NCBI GenBank assembly: GCA_032622095.1
Contig: CP136069.1
Location: 14,306,450-14,370,449, forward strand
Length of the DNA: 64,000 nucleotides
Origin: Siphonodentalium dalli
Taxonomy: Eukaryota; Mollusca; Scaphopoda; Gadilida; Siphonodentaliidae
Direction of reading: 5' to 3'
Below are positions 47,418-56,403 of the stretch, in pieces (positions within the stretch are counted from its first letter, which is position 1; each line of letters starts with the position of its first letter). Below the pieces are notes generated by a model. The model did not search any database. It was not told the origin of the DNA and saw nothing but the letters and a program-made list of their open reading frames with translations. The position numbers and the translations under genes were made by a program.

Positions 47418-50400
47418 TCACAGTCGATATAGGTCACGGGCGTTCTTGACGGTGACCTTTAGGATCTGGTTGACTGTCGACCCTCTCACTTCTGCCATTA
47501 ATACAGCAACATCTCCCACCATCGTGGGTACTGTATGTCTTACTCCCAGATTTTTCCCTAGGTATGGAGCATCTGTCTCAGTCAAAAGTCTATTGTCCGG
47601 TACGGCCTGTAGGGCATCTTTTTGGGTCTTGGTGAAATCCCCAACTTTTGCAGTGAACCCAAAATAACATCTGGGAAACGCTTCCCTCCATTTCTCCACC
47701 ATTTCCTTACTGCCGGTGAAACAATGTAGATGTATTGGTTGAAGGGGTGACAAATTTTCTGTTGCCATGATCAATCCCCGGTTGAATACATCTTCGGAGT
47801 CGCCCGATTCCCTTGACCCTCTAAAGTGGAGCACGAGGGGTTTGTCTGTTGTTGCTAGCTCCAGAAGTCTCTGGAAAAGCGATGTTTGTCTCCTCCAGAA
47901 CTCGGGACGAATTGTCCGGTCCAACCCCACTTCGCCGAATGCGGTAACTTCTGGGCGTTGCAGATGGTATTTCATTTGTTTTATCGCTCGGTCCTCCTGC
48001 TCCGGGGCCATTCTCGCCACATGGGTTGGGTGCAAACCGATTGACACTCTTGTCAGATTGTCCCACTTCTCATCTGAGTCCGGGTAGGTCTCCGGATCGC
48101 AGTATATCACTACTTTCCCTGCCAACCTTATCCCCAAAGAAGGGGTGTCTGCGTGCCTCAAGATGTCATTTAATTCCGTATAAGGTGGCAGTTGCATAGC
48201 TTTCCTCAACCGGTCTAGATGAAAATGGCTATCTATGGCCCACAATGGGACTGATGTGTCCGGTTGTCTCTCCTCGGTTCGTGTCTTCTCCGGAACATTT
48301 GATCTCATGGTCACTTCTATGGTTTGGGGTCTTGTGACTGTTGCTGATGGTTGGGCCCTCATTTTTGGTCTCGAGTCCCCCTTAGGGGTCATCGGCAAAC
48401 TCTGCTCCTGAGTATGTGGTGGCACTATCAATACTGTCCGTCTTGATTTCATCGGCGGCTGGCTTGGTTCTCGATCTGCCTTATGTATATATCCCTTGGT
48501 TGGTGGTCGACTAGCATTTCTAGATTTTAACCCCACAGGGGTGTCTTTTCCACCCAGACTTGTGTCAGGGTAATATTCTTTAAACCAAGCCGCTCGTTTC
48601 CATTCTATCATTTGTTGATACTCCCTAGACTCTGTCTTGTTCATTGATGATACCAGCCAATGTAGTGCCCTCCAATGGAGTAACCAGGCTGGGCTATTTG
48701 CGGTTGGCGAGCTCCAATTTTTTTTAGGGGTATCCCAGGACATACGCTGGCATAATTTCCTCATATCCCCCTCAAGCTCTTCCGCGACCACTGTTCCGCG
48801 TGGGAATTTGTCCTTCACAGATTGGTACATTTCTACTAGAGTTTGGTATCCCATCGTCTCCCCCAATTCTAGCAGTGCCAACCTTCTCTCATTCGCTTCG
48901 GGGTGTGGTCCATATCGCGCATATCCTTGATATGACCACAGTTCTGGTGGTAGGTGATCCCTCAAGTGTCCCTTTAAAGCCTTGGTGAATAGGCCACATA
49001 TGTGGCATTTGCTTAGCAACTTCTTGCTTTGATAACCCTGCTCAGGGGATTTGTCACTTCGTTCCTCTCGGGTGAATGCGGCAGTACTGCCCCTTGGATA
49101 GCCCCTATCAGGGGAATTCCTTCGCTCTTCTGTTGTTTTCGCCCGACGGCCCCTATCAGGGGAATTTCCAGCCACACGCTTCCTTACGCTCGGTTGTTGT
49201 CTCGGAGCTGTTTTGGTTACTTGTCCCTCCGGGGATTTGCTCTGGGGCCGATGTACTCTTCCTAGTTTTTCCCTTGGGCGGGATTCTCTCTCCATTGTTC
49301 CGACTGCTTTATCTGAAATATTGGAAGGACGCATACTAATGTTATCCTCGGGAGAACGCATACCCGTGTTATCCTCCTCCAATAATTTACCTTTCAGGAA
49401 CAATCGGCGTTCTACTGCCTTTCCCGTTTTCGCTCGTACATCATTGCTCCAGGGGTCATTGGGTGTATATGGCATCATCTTCCTTGCCCACTCTTCATTG
49501 ACAAAGAAGGTGCCATCCTTCCTACATTTGGATATCCATCCCATGTCCCCTTTTTCATAAGCCAGATTGTATTGGCTCTTAATAGTAGCCTCAATGGCAA
49601 ACTTGCTGATCTGGCCATTTTGCATGCAAGGCCAGCAGGCGCTCATTAGATGGCCGGCTGGTAGTAACTTCCTTTCGTCCGAGTACCCGTTAATGATCTC
49701 TATTGCTTTTACTGTGTGGATCTTCCCATGGGTGATCTCGACAACTAAGTTTAAAGCCTCCTCATCGGGTACTTCTACAATTTGTTTCTTGTTGCCCTCC
49801 AATGAGGGAATCTCTGATGCCGGTACTTCATCAACAATGAGGAATTCCTCACTTGATGGGCCCCCCTGACCAGGGGTGATATCTACTTGTTCTTTGTCCT
49901 CCTTGAGGATCTCATCAATCTCCATATCTTCCTCATGGTTTGATACTATTTCTACCTCTAACGATAGAATGTCTTTCTTCTGTGGGTATAGTTGCTCATT
50001 GTGGTTGTTAACAACTTTTATAAAGCAATACATCGGGATAACTCCGTCTTTATTCCCTGGACTAAGTATCACATCATTTTCCGACACCAGCAAGGGTATC
50101 CCTTCTTTAAGGGTAGTCTCTACGTTCAAATACATCATGACTTGAGCATCTGAACGCATGCCGCTAATTATTTTTTGGTCTCCAGGTCGTCCTTTAGCAA
50201 AATGAATATGGTTTCGCTGCATTTTGCTTAAACCCTTTTCCCTAATAGAGGGCCAGAATTTCTCATAAGTCCCATGTATTGCTAGGGGATATTTTCCGGT
50301 TGGTTCTCGAGTTATCGTCTTTAAATGGGGGTAACCTATTTCTGTGGTATGCCCCTGCTTGGCTCTAATGAGCCATCCCCGTGGGCTCTCTATTAAGGAC

Positions 50401-51341
50401 CATCTCTTTTTGCTGTCATTGTGGACTATATCCACTACATCCATTAGGGTTACGTCTGCCATTTCCCGTAATCCCAAAAGAGTGGGCACGAACATGCTGC
50501 CATCTTCCTTTGAGACTCTTCCGTCTGCCACCAGATCTTTTCTGTGGCGGAGGATTTTGGCAAATTTTTCCCCCAGCATTTCTCTTAATATTGTTGTTGT
50601 CTCCGCCATTTTTGCTAGTATGGATGTACCCGTTTCTTCTTCAACTGTACTGCCCCGGTTTGGGGATCGGGCATCGGTCTTTGTGGTCAGTGTTTCCCCC
50701 ACAGGGGTTGTCACACTCTCCTCGGGTACATGTACCGGTACATTGGTCCGTTGAATATTTTTGATGGACCCTATTGATGTTTTCGCACCAATGTATGTAG
50801 TTTTCCCCGTATGTTGAGATTTCTCTCCTCTCATAGGGCTTTTCCCCCTGTTGGCTTGGATGTTTTGTGAAGTACCACCCCTCGCTTTTCCTCTATTCAT
50901 GGTTACCATTTGTCCGGGCCTTGATACATTTCCCCTCCTGGAAGTTCCCCTCCTAGGGGTTTTTCCTCGGTTTGATTGATCGATCTGGGATATACCTCCC
51001 CTCATAGGGGTATTTCCTCTGTTTAATTGGCCGGTCTGGGATATACCTCCCCTCATAGGGGTTTTTCCTAGTTTTCCCTGTGTGTTCCCATCTTGAGCTG
51101 GCTTAGCCACCACTTCACTGAATAGGGGGATCCCCGGGTTGAGGGGATTATCCCTTCCTTCTCCTGTCTGGCCACCCCTCAGGGGTATAGGCCCTTCTGC
51201 TGCCAGTGTTTCCTTCACCGGTGAAGTTCTCATAAGCACCTGGCTATAAAGGGGAACCCCCGGGCGATTCAGGGGATTATCTGTCTCTCCTTGCCTCCTG
51301 TCCTGCAGCCAGGCCCTTTTTGGTGACCCGTCTTCTGACAT
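47418..51341 (-). CDS. ORF4: Tpt1/KptA phosphotransferase, zinc finger and TatD nuclease fusion
   Basis: A 1307-aa protein in the env position of the retrotransposon. Residues about 22-180 contain low-complexity repeats (NPLNRPGVPL/NPLNPGIPLF, NRGKTPMRGG). About 250-440 matches the Tpt1/KptA RNA 2'-phosphotransferase family: ILRHR (R265, H266), NDSKKRW (R313), IRAKQGH, HGT (356-358), MQRNHIHFA, GMRSDAQ (R396) and SENDVILSPG. The family's catalytic Arg-His-Arg-Arg set is therefore present. That enzyme uses NAD+ to remove an internal RNA 2'-phosphate. A C2H2-type finger follows (C779, C782, H792, H796). About 1033-1307 is a TatD metal-dependent DNase: HFH (H1039, H1041), GLHPTH, GEVGLD (E1137), LHFRG (H1172), LHCFTG (H1206) and ETDAPYL (D1257), so all metal ligands are kept. 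The Met at 51341 is the first usable one after an upstream ATG-GGA-TAG. Confidence 0.9.
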   Translation of the reverse strand: MSEDGSPKRAWLQDRRQGETDNPLNRPGVPLYSQVLMRTSPVKETLAAEGPIPLRGGQTGEGRDNPLNPGIPLFSEVVAKPAQDGNTQGKLGKTPMRGGISQTGQLNRGNTPMRGGISQIDQSNRGKTPRRGTSRRGNVSRPGQMVTMNRGKARGGTSQNIQANRGKSPMRGEKSQHTGKTTYIGAKTSIGSIKNIQRTNVPVHVPEESVTTPVGETLTTKTDARSPNRGSTVEEETGTSILAKMAETTTILREMLGEKFAKILRHRKDLVADGRVSKEDGSMFVPTLLGLREMADVTLMDVVDIVHNDSKKRWSLIESPRGWLIRAKQGHTTEIGYPHLKTITREPTGKYPLAIHGTYEKFWPSIREKGLSKMQRNHIHFAKGRPGDQKIISGMRSDAQVMMYLNVETTLKEGIPLLVSENDVILSPGNKDGVIPMYCFIKVVNNHNEQLYPQKKDILSLEVEIVSNHEEDMEIDEILKEDKEQVDITPGQGGPSSEEFLIVDEVPASEIPSLEGNKKQIVEVPDEEALNLVVEITHGKIHTVKAIEIINGYSDERKLLPAGHLMSACWPCMQNGQISKFAIEATIKSQYNLAYEKGDMGWISKCRKDGTFFVNEEWARKMMPYTPNDPWSNDVRAKTGKAVERRLFLKGKLLEEDNTGMRSPEDNISMRPSNISDKAVGTMERESRPREKLGRVHRPQSKSPEGQVTKTAPRQQPSVRKRVAGNSPDRGRRAKTTEERRNSPDRGYPRGSTAAFTREERSDKSPEQGYQSKKLLSKCHICGLFTKALKGHLRDHLPPELWSYQGYARYGPHPEANERRLALLELGETMGYQTLVEMYQSVKDKFPRGTVVAEELEGDMRKLCQRMSWDTPKKNWSSPTANSPAWLLHWRALHWLVSSMNKTESREYQQMIEWKRAAWFKEYYPDTSLGGKDTPVGLKSRNASRPPTKGYIHKADREPSQPPMKSRRTVLIVPPHTQEQSLPMTPKGDSRPKMRAQPSATVTRPQTIEVTMRSNVPEKTRTEERQPDTSVPLWAIDSHFHLDRLRKAMQLPPYTELNDILRHADTPSLGIRLAGKVVIYCDPETYPDSDEKWDNLTRVSIGLHPTHVARMAPEQEDRAIKQMKYHLQRPEVTAFGEVGLDRTIRPEFWRRQTSLFQRLLELATTDKPLVLHFRGSRESGDSEDVFNRGLIMATENLSPLQPIHLHCFTGSKEMVEKWREAFPRCYFGFTAKVGDFTKTQKDALQAVPDNRLLTETDAPYLGKNLGVRHTVPTMVGDVAVLMAEVRGSTVNQILKVTVKNARDLYRL

Positions 51342-51363
51342 ATTCTATCCCATGATCAGATCA

Positions 51364-51382
51364 CCTGCAAATAGAGGAGAAA
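51364..51382 (-). promoter_or_regulatory. Candidate 3' splice site before ORF4
   Basis: Directly after the pol stop, the minus strand reads TTTCTCCTCTATTTGCAG|GTG, a pyrimidine tract plus CAG|G acceptor with the new exon starting at 51364. ORF4 is in a different frame from pol, so a spliced mRNA, as for retroviral env, would explain its translation. A GTAAGT donor in the 5' LTR (60926-60931) is a possible partner. Confidence 0.6.
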
Positions 51383-54300
51383 TTACAATTGGTCTGCTCC
51401 ATCCCCCTTACACTGGGGACATTCGTACTCCGTTGCGTCATCTATTTCACTACGAGTTGTGCCTACACATGCGGCGTGATACCATTCACGGCATTTGTCG
51501 CATTGTACCATCAGCTTCCCATCGTCCGGCTTCCGGCAAACACAAAATATGACTTGTCGGTGTTTCCTGCTGGGGTCTTCATTTTCCTTTGGTGTTTCTT
51601 CTCTGCACCTTTTTATTCTTTTTGTCAACCAGTCTGGTAGCTTCCTATCCTTGCACGCTATTAGACGGTCATGGTTGACAGTTGAAATTGTACGGTATAG
51701 TTGTATCCTGTACAGGAAAGGCGCTAATTTTTCTAATACTAATCCTGGTCCTTTCCACACAGGGCTAAGCTTCTTGCATTCTCCCTTTCTTATGCTTGGA
51801 TCCAATAAGTATATGGGGTCACCAGGTTTGTATTCGTATATGCGCTGTTTAATGTCATAGTCTCGCTTCATGATCCTTTCAGAGGTGTTCAACTTTTTCC
51901 TGGCTGCCTCATGTGCATCTCTTATGTTGCCTTGCAACCGCAGTACATACTCTGGTAAATTGGTTTCTGTTTTAGCTGGTGGTGGCTTGAAAACCAAATC
52001 AATTGGATGGTTCACTTCGCGTCCCAACATCAACATGTTCGGTGTGTATCCTGTATGTCGGTTTACCGATGAGCGCAATGCCCCTGCAATTAAAGCAACA
52101 TGACGGTCCCACCCACGTGGGTGGTTTCCTACATAGCAACGCACCGCATCCATCAAGGTACGGTTGTAGCGTTCAACTTGTCCGTTACTAGACGGGTGAT
52201 ATGGCGTGGTGCGGGCCTTATGTATGGAGAGTATCTCGCACATTTTTGTAAATATGTCACTCTCAAAATTTCTTCCCTGATCTGAAAACAGTTGGAGAGG
52301 GTAACCAAAACGGCAGAAGAATTCTCTCACTGCAGCCGACGCCGTCTCTTCTGCGGTCTGATTTGGTAATGGAATGCACTCGACCCACTTGCTAAATTGA
52401 TCCACGATCACCAAAATGTGTTCGTTCCCCCTCTCGGTTTTTGACAGTGGTCCTAGGAAGTCTATGTGAACACGTTCCATCGGCACTCCTGCATGGTAAA
52501 TGGTGAGTGGAATTCGTCCTTTACGAGCTTTCTTCTTATTAGCGTTGCATGCCGCACATCCTTGGACATACTTTTCCACTTCATCCGTCATATGGTACCA
52601 GTGGTACTGGTTTTTTATCCGGGCAAGTGTCCTATCCTGCCCCTGATGCCCACTGGCCCGGCCGTCATGGGCCAATTCCAACAGGTCTTCCCTCCACTTA
52701 TAAGGGACCCATAACACGTATTCCTCATTTTTTCTTTTCCAGTGGATCAATCCATTCTTTAATTTGAATCGCTCTCGTTTAAGCCAGTAACGTTTAGCTT
52801 CTTGGTTACTTGATGCCAAGGTGTTTTCCTCTGGGGTGTACCCTCTGTTTAGTAGCCAGGTGAACACTATTTGAATGGCTGGGTCTTCTCGCTGGGCAGC
52901 TATCCAGTCCTCCTGAGATAACCCTGTGATTTGCAGACCTCCAGATGGTGCTGTGGTATTCACACATACTTGAGGAGTTATTCCATCCGCTGGTTCCCAA
53001 TCATCTGGTCCTCTGGCCGCGGAACTTGTGTCTTGTGGTTGGTCGCTTGGACGTTTCCCATCAACATGGGAACTGTCAGTCTCCATTTGCAGCTGGCCAT
53101 CTTCTATCCAGAAATCCATACTAGTGATGTTACAGTTTACTTGGAAATCTTCCTGCTCCTTTTCCGGCCCGTTGAGATTGAGAGAGTCTTCTGTCTCTAC
53201 CGACAGGCATGCTATTCTTGGTAAGCGTTTTGGTGCTGCTAATGGTGCAATATCATCGACGTCTTCCACAAACTTTGCCCATCCATTATGCACTCGTTGG
53301 CAATATTTACATCCCCCACAGGGGAGGTTTTCAATGGGTACTCCAAGTGCATAATTTGTGCAGCTCTGTTCCGATGGGATTCTCGACATTGCGTCAGCAT
53401 TGGCATGTTTGACACCTTTGCGGTATTCAATTTTCATGTTGTACTGGCTGAGTTCCTCAATCCACCTGGCCAATTGTGCTTGTGGCTCTTTGAAATTGAG
53501 GAGCCATGTCAGACTACTGTGATCTGTCCTTACCAAGAATTCTCGACCAAGCAGGTAGTGGCGAAAATGTCGTGTGAATCTCACCACCGCCAGTAGTTCG
53601 ATGCGGGTCGTGCAATATCTTCTCTGTTCCGGTGATAGCACGTAGCTCCCATAAGCTATAACTCGTTCTTCTCCATTCTGGATTTGACTTAATACTGCGC
53701 CGACTGCATCCCCCGACCCATCGGTGTCAAGCACAAATTGGTCAGTGTTATTTGGAAATGCCAATACAGGTGGGCTCGTTAAACTTTCCTTCAGCTCTTC
53801 GAATGCTATCTGTTCTTCTAATCCCCAATTAAATGGGCGCTTACCAGTTCTCCGATACAATGGTGCAGCTTTGTGGGCGTAGTTTTGTATAAAGGATCTA
53901 TGGTAATTGACCAATCCTAAAAACTTCTCTACATGTTTCGTCGTTTTGGGAGTCGGCCAGTCAAGGACAGCTTGAATTGATTCTTGACTCATGGCGATCC
54001 CCCCCGCCGATATGCGTCGTCCTAAGAACTCTATTTCTTTTTGAAATAGTAAGCATTTCTTCGGCTTTAGTTTCAGACCATATTGGCGAAATCTATTGAA
54101 GACTCTGCGCAAATTTCGGAGATGTACAACTCCCGTACTGCCCAGAACTGTCACGTCGTCCAAAAATGCCAGTGCCGTGTCCCAATTTAGACCATGTAGT
54201 ACCAGATTTATCGCCCTACTATATGTAGCCGGTCCATTACAGAGTCCGAAACTTAGTTTGCGGAATTCAAAAGTACCGTATTTTGTTAGGAATGCAGATT

Positions 54301-55381
54301 TGTGCCTATCTTCCTCGGCTAAATTGACCTGGTAGTACGCACTGTTGGCATCCAGGCGTGACAGCCATTTATTTCCGCTAAGTGCTTCTATGCAATCATC
54401 TACTAGAGGTATTGGAAAACTGTCTTTACGAGTCACAGCGTTTATAGATCTGTAATCAATGCACCAGCGAACTCCAGCTCCGCCCTTTTTCCGTATTAAT
54501 ACCGGGGCTGCTGCCCACTCACTGACACTAGGCTGTATGACGTTTGCATCTAATAAATTTTTCAAAAGTGCTTTCTCTTCTTCTACAAAACTCGCTGGTG
54601 TACGACGAAGAGGTAACCTAACTGGTTTTGCAGAACCAGTGTCGATGTGATGTTCTATAGCTGTGAAGGTTCCCAAATCGAAGTCATGTTTGGCAAATAC
54701 ATCTTCATACTCTTCTATTAGTTGACCTAGCATGCCCGATTCTTCATAGTCTAAATGTTTAGACGAGCGCTCCCATAGGTCAAACAAGTCTGGTCTGAGA
54801 ACATTTACTGCCCGTCCCTCTACTAAGGGGGATGCTATATGCGAAGCTTCCACCCCATTCCGGGGATTCGGCAGGTTCTCCGTCTTTGTCGTCAGTTCTT
54901 CGGACGATCCAGGTATTCTGCTGTCTTCTTCATTCTTTCCCTCGTCAAGGGATAGCGTCATAACTTTTACTATGTCATGTCTCCCGGCCTGATCATTCCG
55001 TGTTATATCTTCTGGATCTGGTGTTACTTTATCTGATATTGTCGCTGTGTTTTCACCATTGTTTGGTTTGGTTGTTTCCAAAACATCACCCTCGAATGCC
55101 CAACCAATGAGAGATCCCGGTTTCAATTTGATTGCACGATCAGTTGTATTCCATAAGCAAATCATTGGGTTCTGTCCCTGCCTATGTACTGTTCGCGCGG
55201 CAATTAAGCCCCATGATCCCATTGGCTCGATCACATAATCTCCCTTAAGCTTGGTCATCTGGCACTTCACGTTCTTCCCAGTGTTCGGTGGTATCGTCAC
55301 TTTTCTCGGAATCCACACCTCTCCTACCGGTTGCCACTCCTGACTGGCTTCAATCTGTATTTTCCCTCCGGGAACTGTCAT
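51383..55381 (-). CDS. pol: pol: reverse transcriptase, RNase H, integrase and PHD finger
   Basis: 1332 aa. Residues 1-100 form the beta-rich segment that follows the protease in this group (IEPMGSWGLIAARTV). RT about 255-440 has SRLDANSAYY (D344) and FLDD (D408, D409). RNase H has LDTDGSG (D552), RIELLAVV (E595) and RTDHSSL (D620). A Cys cluster (CGGCKYC) and an acidic linker lie at about 688-800. Integrase has the HHCC zinc site (H905, H912, C942, C945) and the DDE triad D974, D1034, E1070, then a GPY/F-like module (VWKGPGLV). A C4HC3 PHD finger closes the protein: C1280, C1282, C1294, C1297, H1302, C1305, C1321, C1324, with W1300 of the EWYH motif typical of methyl-lysine cages. It is in frame with the protease ORF, separated by one UAA nine bases before the Met. 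Confidence 0.95.
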   Translation of the reverse strand: MTVPGGKIQIEASQEWQPVGEVWIPRKVTIPPNTGKNVKCQMTKLKGDYVIEPMGSWGLIAARTVHRQGQNPMICLWNTTDRAIKLKPGSLIGWAFEGDVLETTKPNNGENTATISDKVTPDPEDITRNDQAGRHDIVKVMTLSLDEGKNEEDSRIPGSSEELTTKTENLPNPRNGVEASHIASPLVEGRAVNVLRPDLFDLWERSSKHLDYEESGMLGQLIEEYEDVFAKHDFDLGTFTAIEHHIDTGSAKPVRLPLRRTPASFVEEEKALLKNLLDANVIQPSVSEWAAAPVLIRKKGGAGVRWCIDYRSINAVTRKDSFPIPLVDDCIEALSGNKWLSRLDANSAYYQVNLAEEDRHKSAFLTKYGTFEFRKLSFGLCNGPATYSRAINLVLHGLNWDTALAFLDDVTVLGSTGVVHLRNLRRVFNRFRQYGLKLKPKKCLLFQKEIEFLGRRISAGGIAMSQESIQAVLDWPTPKTTKHVEKFLGLVNYHRSFIQNYAHKAAPLYRRTGKRPFNWGLEEQIAFEELKESLTSPPVLAFPNNTDQFVLDTDGSGDAVGAVLSQIQNGEERVIAYGSYVLSPEQRRYCTTRIELLAVVRFTRHFRHYLLGREFLVRTDHSSLTWLLNFKEPQAQLARWIEELSQYNMKIEYRKGVKHANADAMSRIPSEQSCTNYALGVPIENLPCGGCKYCQRVHNGWAKFVEDVDDIAPLAAPKRLPRIACLSVETEDSLNLNGPEKEQEDFQVNCNITSMDFWIEDGQLQMETDSSHVDGKRPSDQPQDTSSAARGPDDWEPADGITPQVCVNTTAPSGGLQITGLSQEDWIAAQREDPAIQIVFTWLLNRGYTPEENTLASSNQEAKRYWLKRERFKLKNGLIHWKRKNEEYVLWVPYKWREDLLELAHDGRASGHQGQDRTLARIKNQYHWYHMTDEVEKYVQGCAACNANKKKARKGRIPLTIYHAGVPMERVHIDFLGPLSKTERGNEHILVIVDQFSKWVECIPLPNQTAEETASAAVREFFCRFGYPLQLFSDQGRNFESDIFTKMCEILSIHKARTTPYHPSSNGQVERYNRTLMDAVRCYVGNHPRGWDRHVALIAGALRSSVNRHTGYTPNMLMLGREVNHPIDLVFKPPPAKTETNLPEYVLRLQGNIRDAHEAARKKLNTSERIMKRDYDIKQRIYEYKPGDPIYLLDPSIRKGECKKLSPVWKGPGLVLEKLAPFLYRIQLYRTISTVNHDRLIACKDRKLPDWLTKRIKRCREETPKENEDPSRKHRQVIFCVCRKPDDGKLMVQCDKCREWYHAACVGTTRSEIDDATEYECPQCKGDGADQL

Positions 55382-55387
55382 TTCTCC

Positions 55388-55390
55388 TTA
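55388..55390 (-). other. In-frame UAA between protease and pol (candidate readthrough)
   Basis: Protease and pol are one continuous frame apart from this TAA, followed by GGA GAA ATG. Either the stop is suppressed at low frequency, making a protease-pol fusion, or pol restarts at the Met nine bases on. Gammaretroviruses use readthrough between gag and pol in a related context (stop then GGA). Confidence 0.5.
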
Positions 55391-56332
55391 TTTCAAATCA
55401 ATTTGAGCCCCAAATCGTTGTAGAAAGTCTAAGCCTAATAACATAGTTTCTGTTATTGGGGCTACATAAACCTTTTGAGACCATGCAAGGTTCCCTAGCT
55501 CTAGGGTTATTGGTCCCATGATGAAAGCTTGCATTGACAGTTTCCTGCCCGCTGTGTCCATACGTACTTCGTTTATCAACGGGAGGTGTGGGTTGGCTTC
55601 TTCTAGAAGTCTGTCAGAAATAACTGTTACTTCTGAAGCTGTATCTATCACCGCAGTTGTTTCCACATTTCCCACCTTTATGGGCACTCTCAGCATAGAA
55701 TTTGAGTGTAATTGATTCACAGATTTCCTGATGCATGTCAAGGTGGTCTCCCCATTAATTTGTCGTCTGATTTCACTGTTTTGTTCAGCTGGTGTCATTT
55801 CCTTTTTCTTCGTCTCCAGCTCATCTACTTGCTTTATTTTCCCTTCGCAAGGGTATGCTGTACTTGTTGGTTGGATATCGTTGACCACTGACATTGTTTG
55901 TGATTCATTGTCTCGATCCAAATTGGTTGTGAATCGAGATTCATCCTTTTCCTCCAGGGTTGAGTTTGTTTCCTCATCCTCCCCAGCCGTGGTTGCTATT
56001 TCAACATCTGCTCGGGGTAGATTCTTATATAGGGCCTCCACCCCTCTGTCTTTCCCCATACTAGGGGTTTCTATCAGATCGGGGTGCTCCTTTTCCCTCC
56101 AAGACCCCCCTGGATCCCATTCCGATTCCTCGCTGTCCGAATCTTTGTCGTATTCCTCTCGAAGTGTTTGATATTTAGCTTCGATATCAGATGATGAGAG
56201 CGAATCAGACTCCGAATTTTTTGTCCTACCCCCGGCCCCAAATGGGGTTGATTGGTTTATGTCCCAATCCCCAATACGGGGTTTTGGTGAATTACTAGCC
56301 CAGTCTTCCTTTGGAGGTTCCCTTACTGCCAT
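55388..56332 (-). CDS. Retropepsin (protease) ORF
   Basis: 314 aa counted from the Met at 56332; in reality probably entered by -1 frameshifting from gag, because the frame is open back to the slippery site at 56437. The N-terminal 190 residues are acidic and low complexity. The aspartic protease is at about 215-314: VGNVETTAVIDTASEVTVIS (D230-T231-A232) and LLGLDFL near the end. DTA instead of DTG/DSG occurs in other invertebrate gypsy elements and is not by itself inactivating. It ends in AAA-TAA-GGA-GAA-ATG, with the pol Met in the same frame. It would process Gag and Pol during particle maturation. Confidence 0.85.
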   Translation of the reverse strand: MAVREPPKEDWASNSPKPRIGDWDINQSTPFGAGGRTKNSESDSLSSSDIEAKYQTLREEYDKDSDSEESEWDPGGSWREKEHPDLIETPSMGKDRGVEALYKNLPRADVEIATTAGEDEETNSTLEEKDESRFTTNLDRDNESQTMSVVNDIQPTSTAYPCEGKIKQVDELETKKKEMTPAEQNSEIRRQINGETTLTCIRKSVNQLHSNSMLRVPIKVGNVETTAVIDTASEVTVISDRLLEEANPHLPLINEVRMDTAGRKLSMQAFIMGPITLELGNLAWSQKVYVAPITETMLLGLDFLQRFGAQIDLK

Positions 56333-56403
56333 AACCTGTGGCGATGGTTTTTGATTCGGTATCTCTATCTCTGGTAGGCCTTTACTTATAACACGGGTCA
56401 GGT

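Noticed and set aside
49029-49560. Plus-strand open frames opposite ORF4, pol and gag (for example 49076-49339, 50344-50764, 57505-57981)
   Set aside because: They are complementary-strand shadows of the retrotransposon genes, low in complexity and without domains.
47418-51341. ORF4 as an envelope gene
   Set aside because: Although it is in the env position and may be spliced, it has no signal peptide, transmembrane segments or glycoprotein features. The domains are Tpt1 and TatD.
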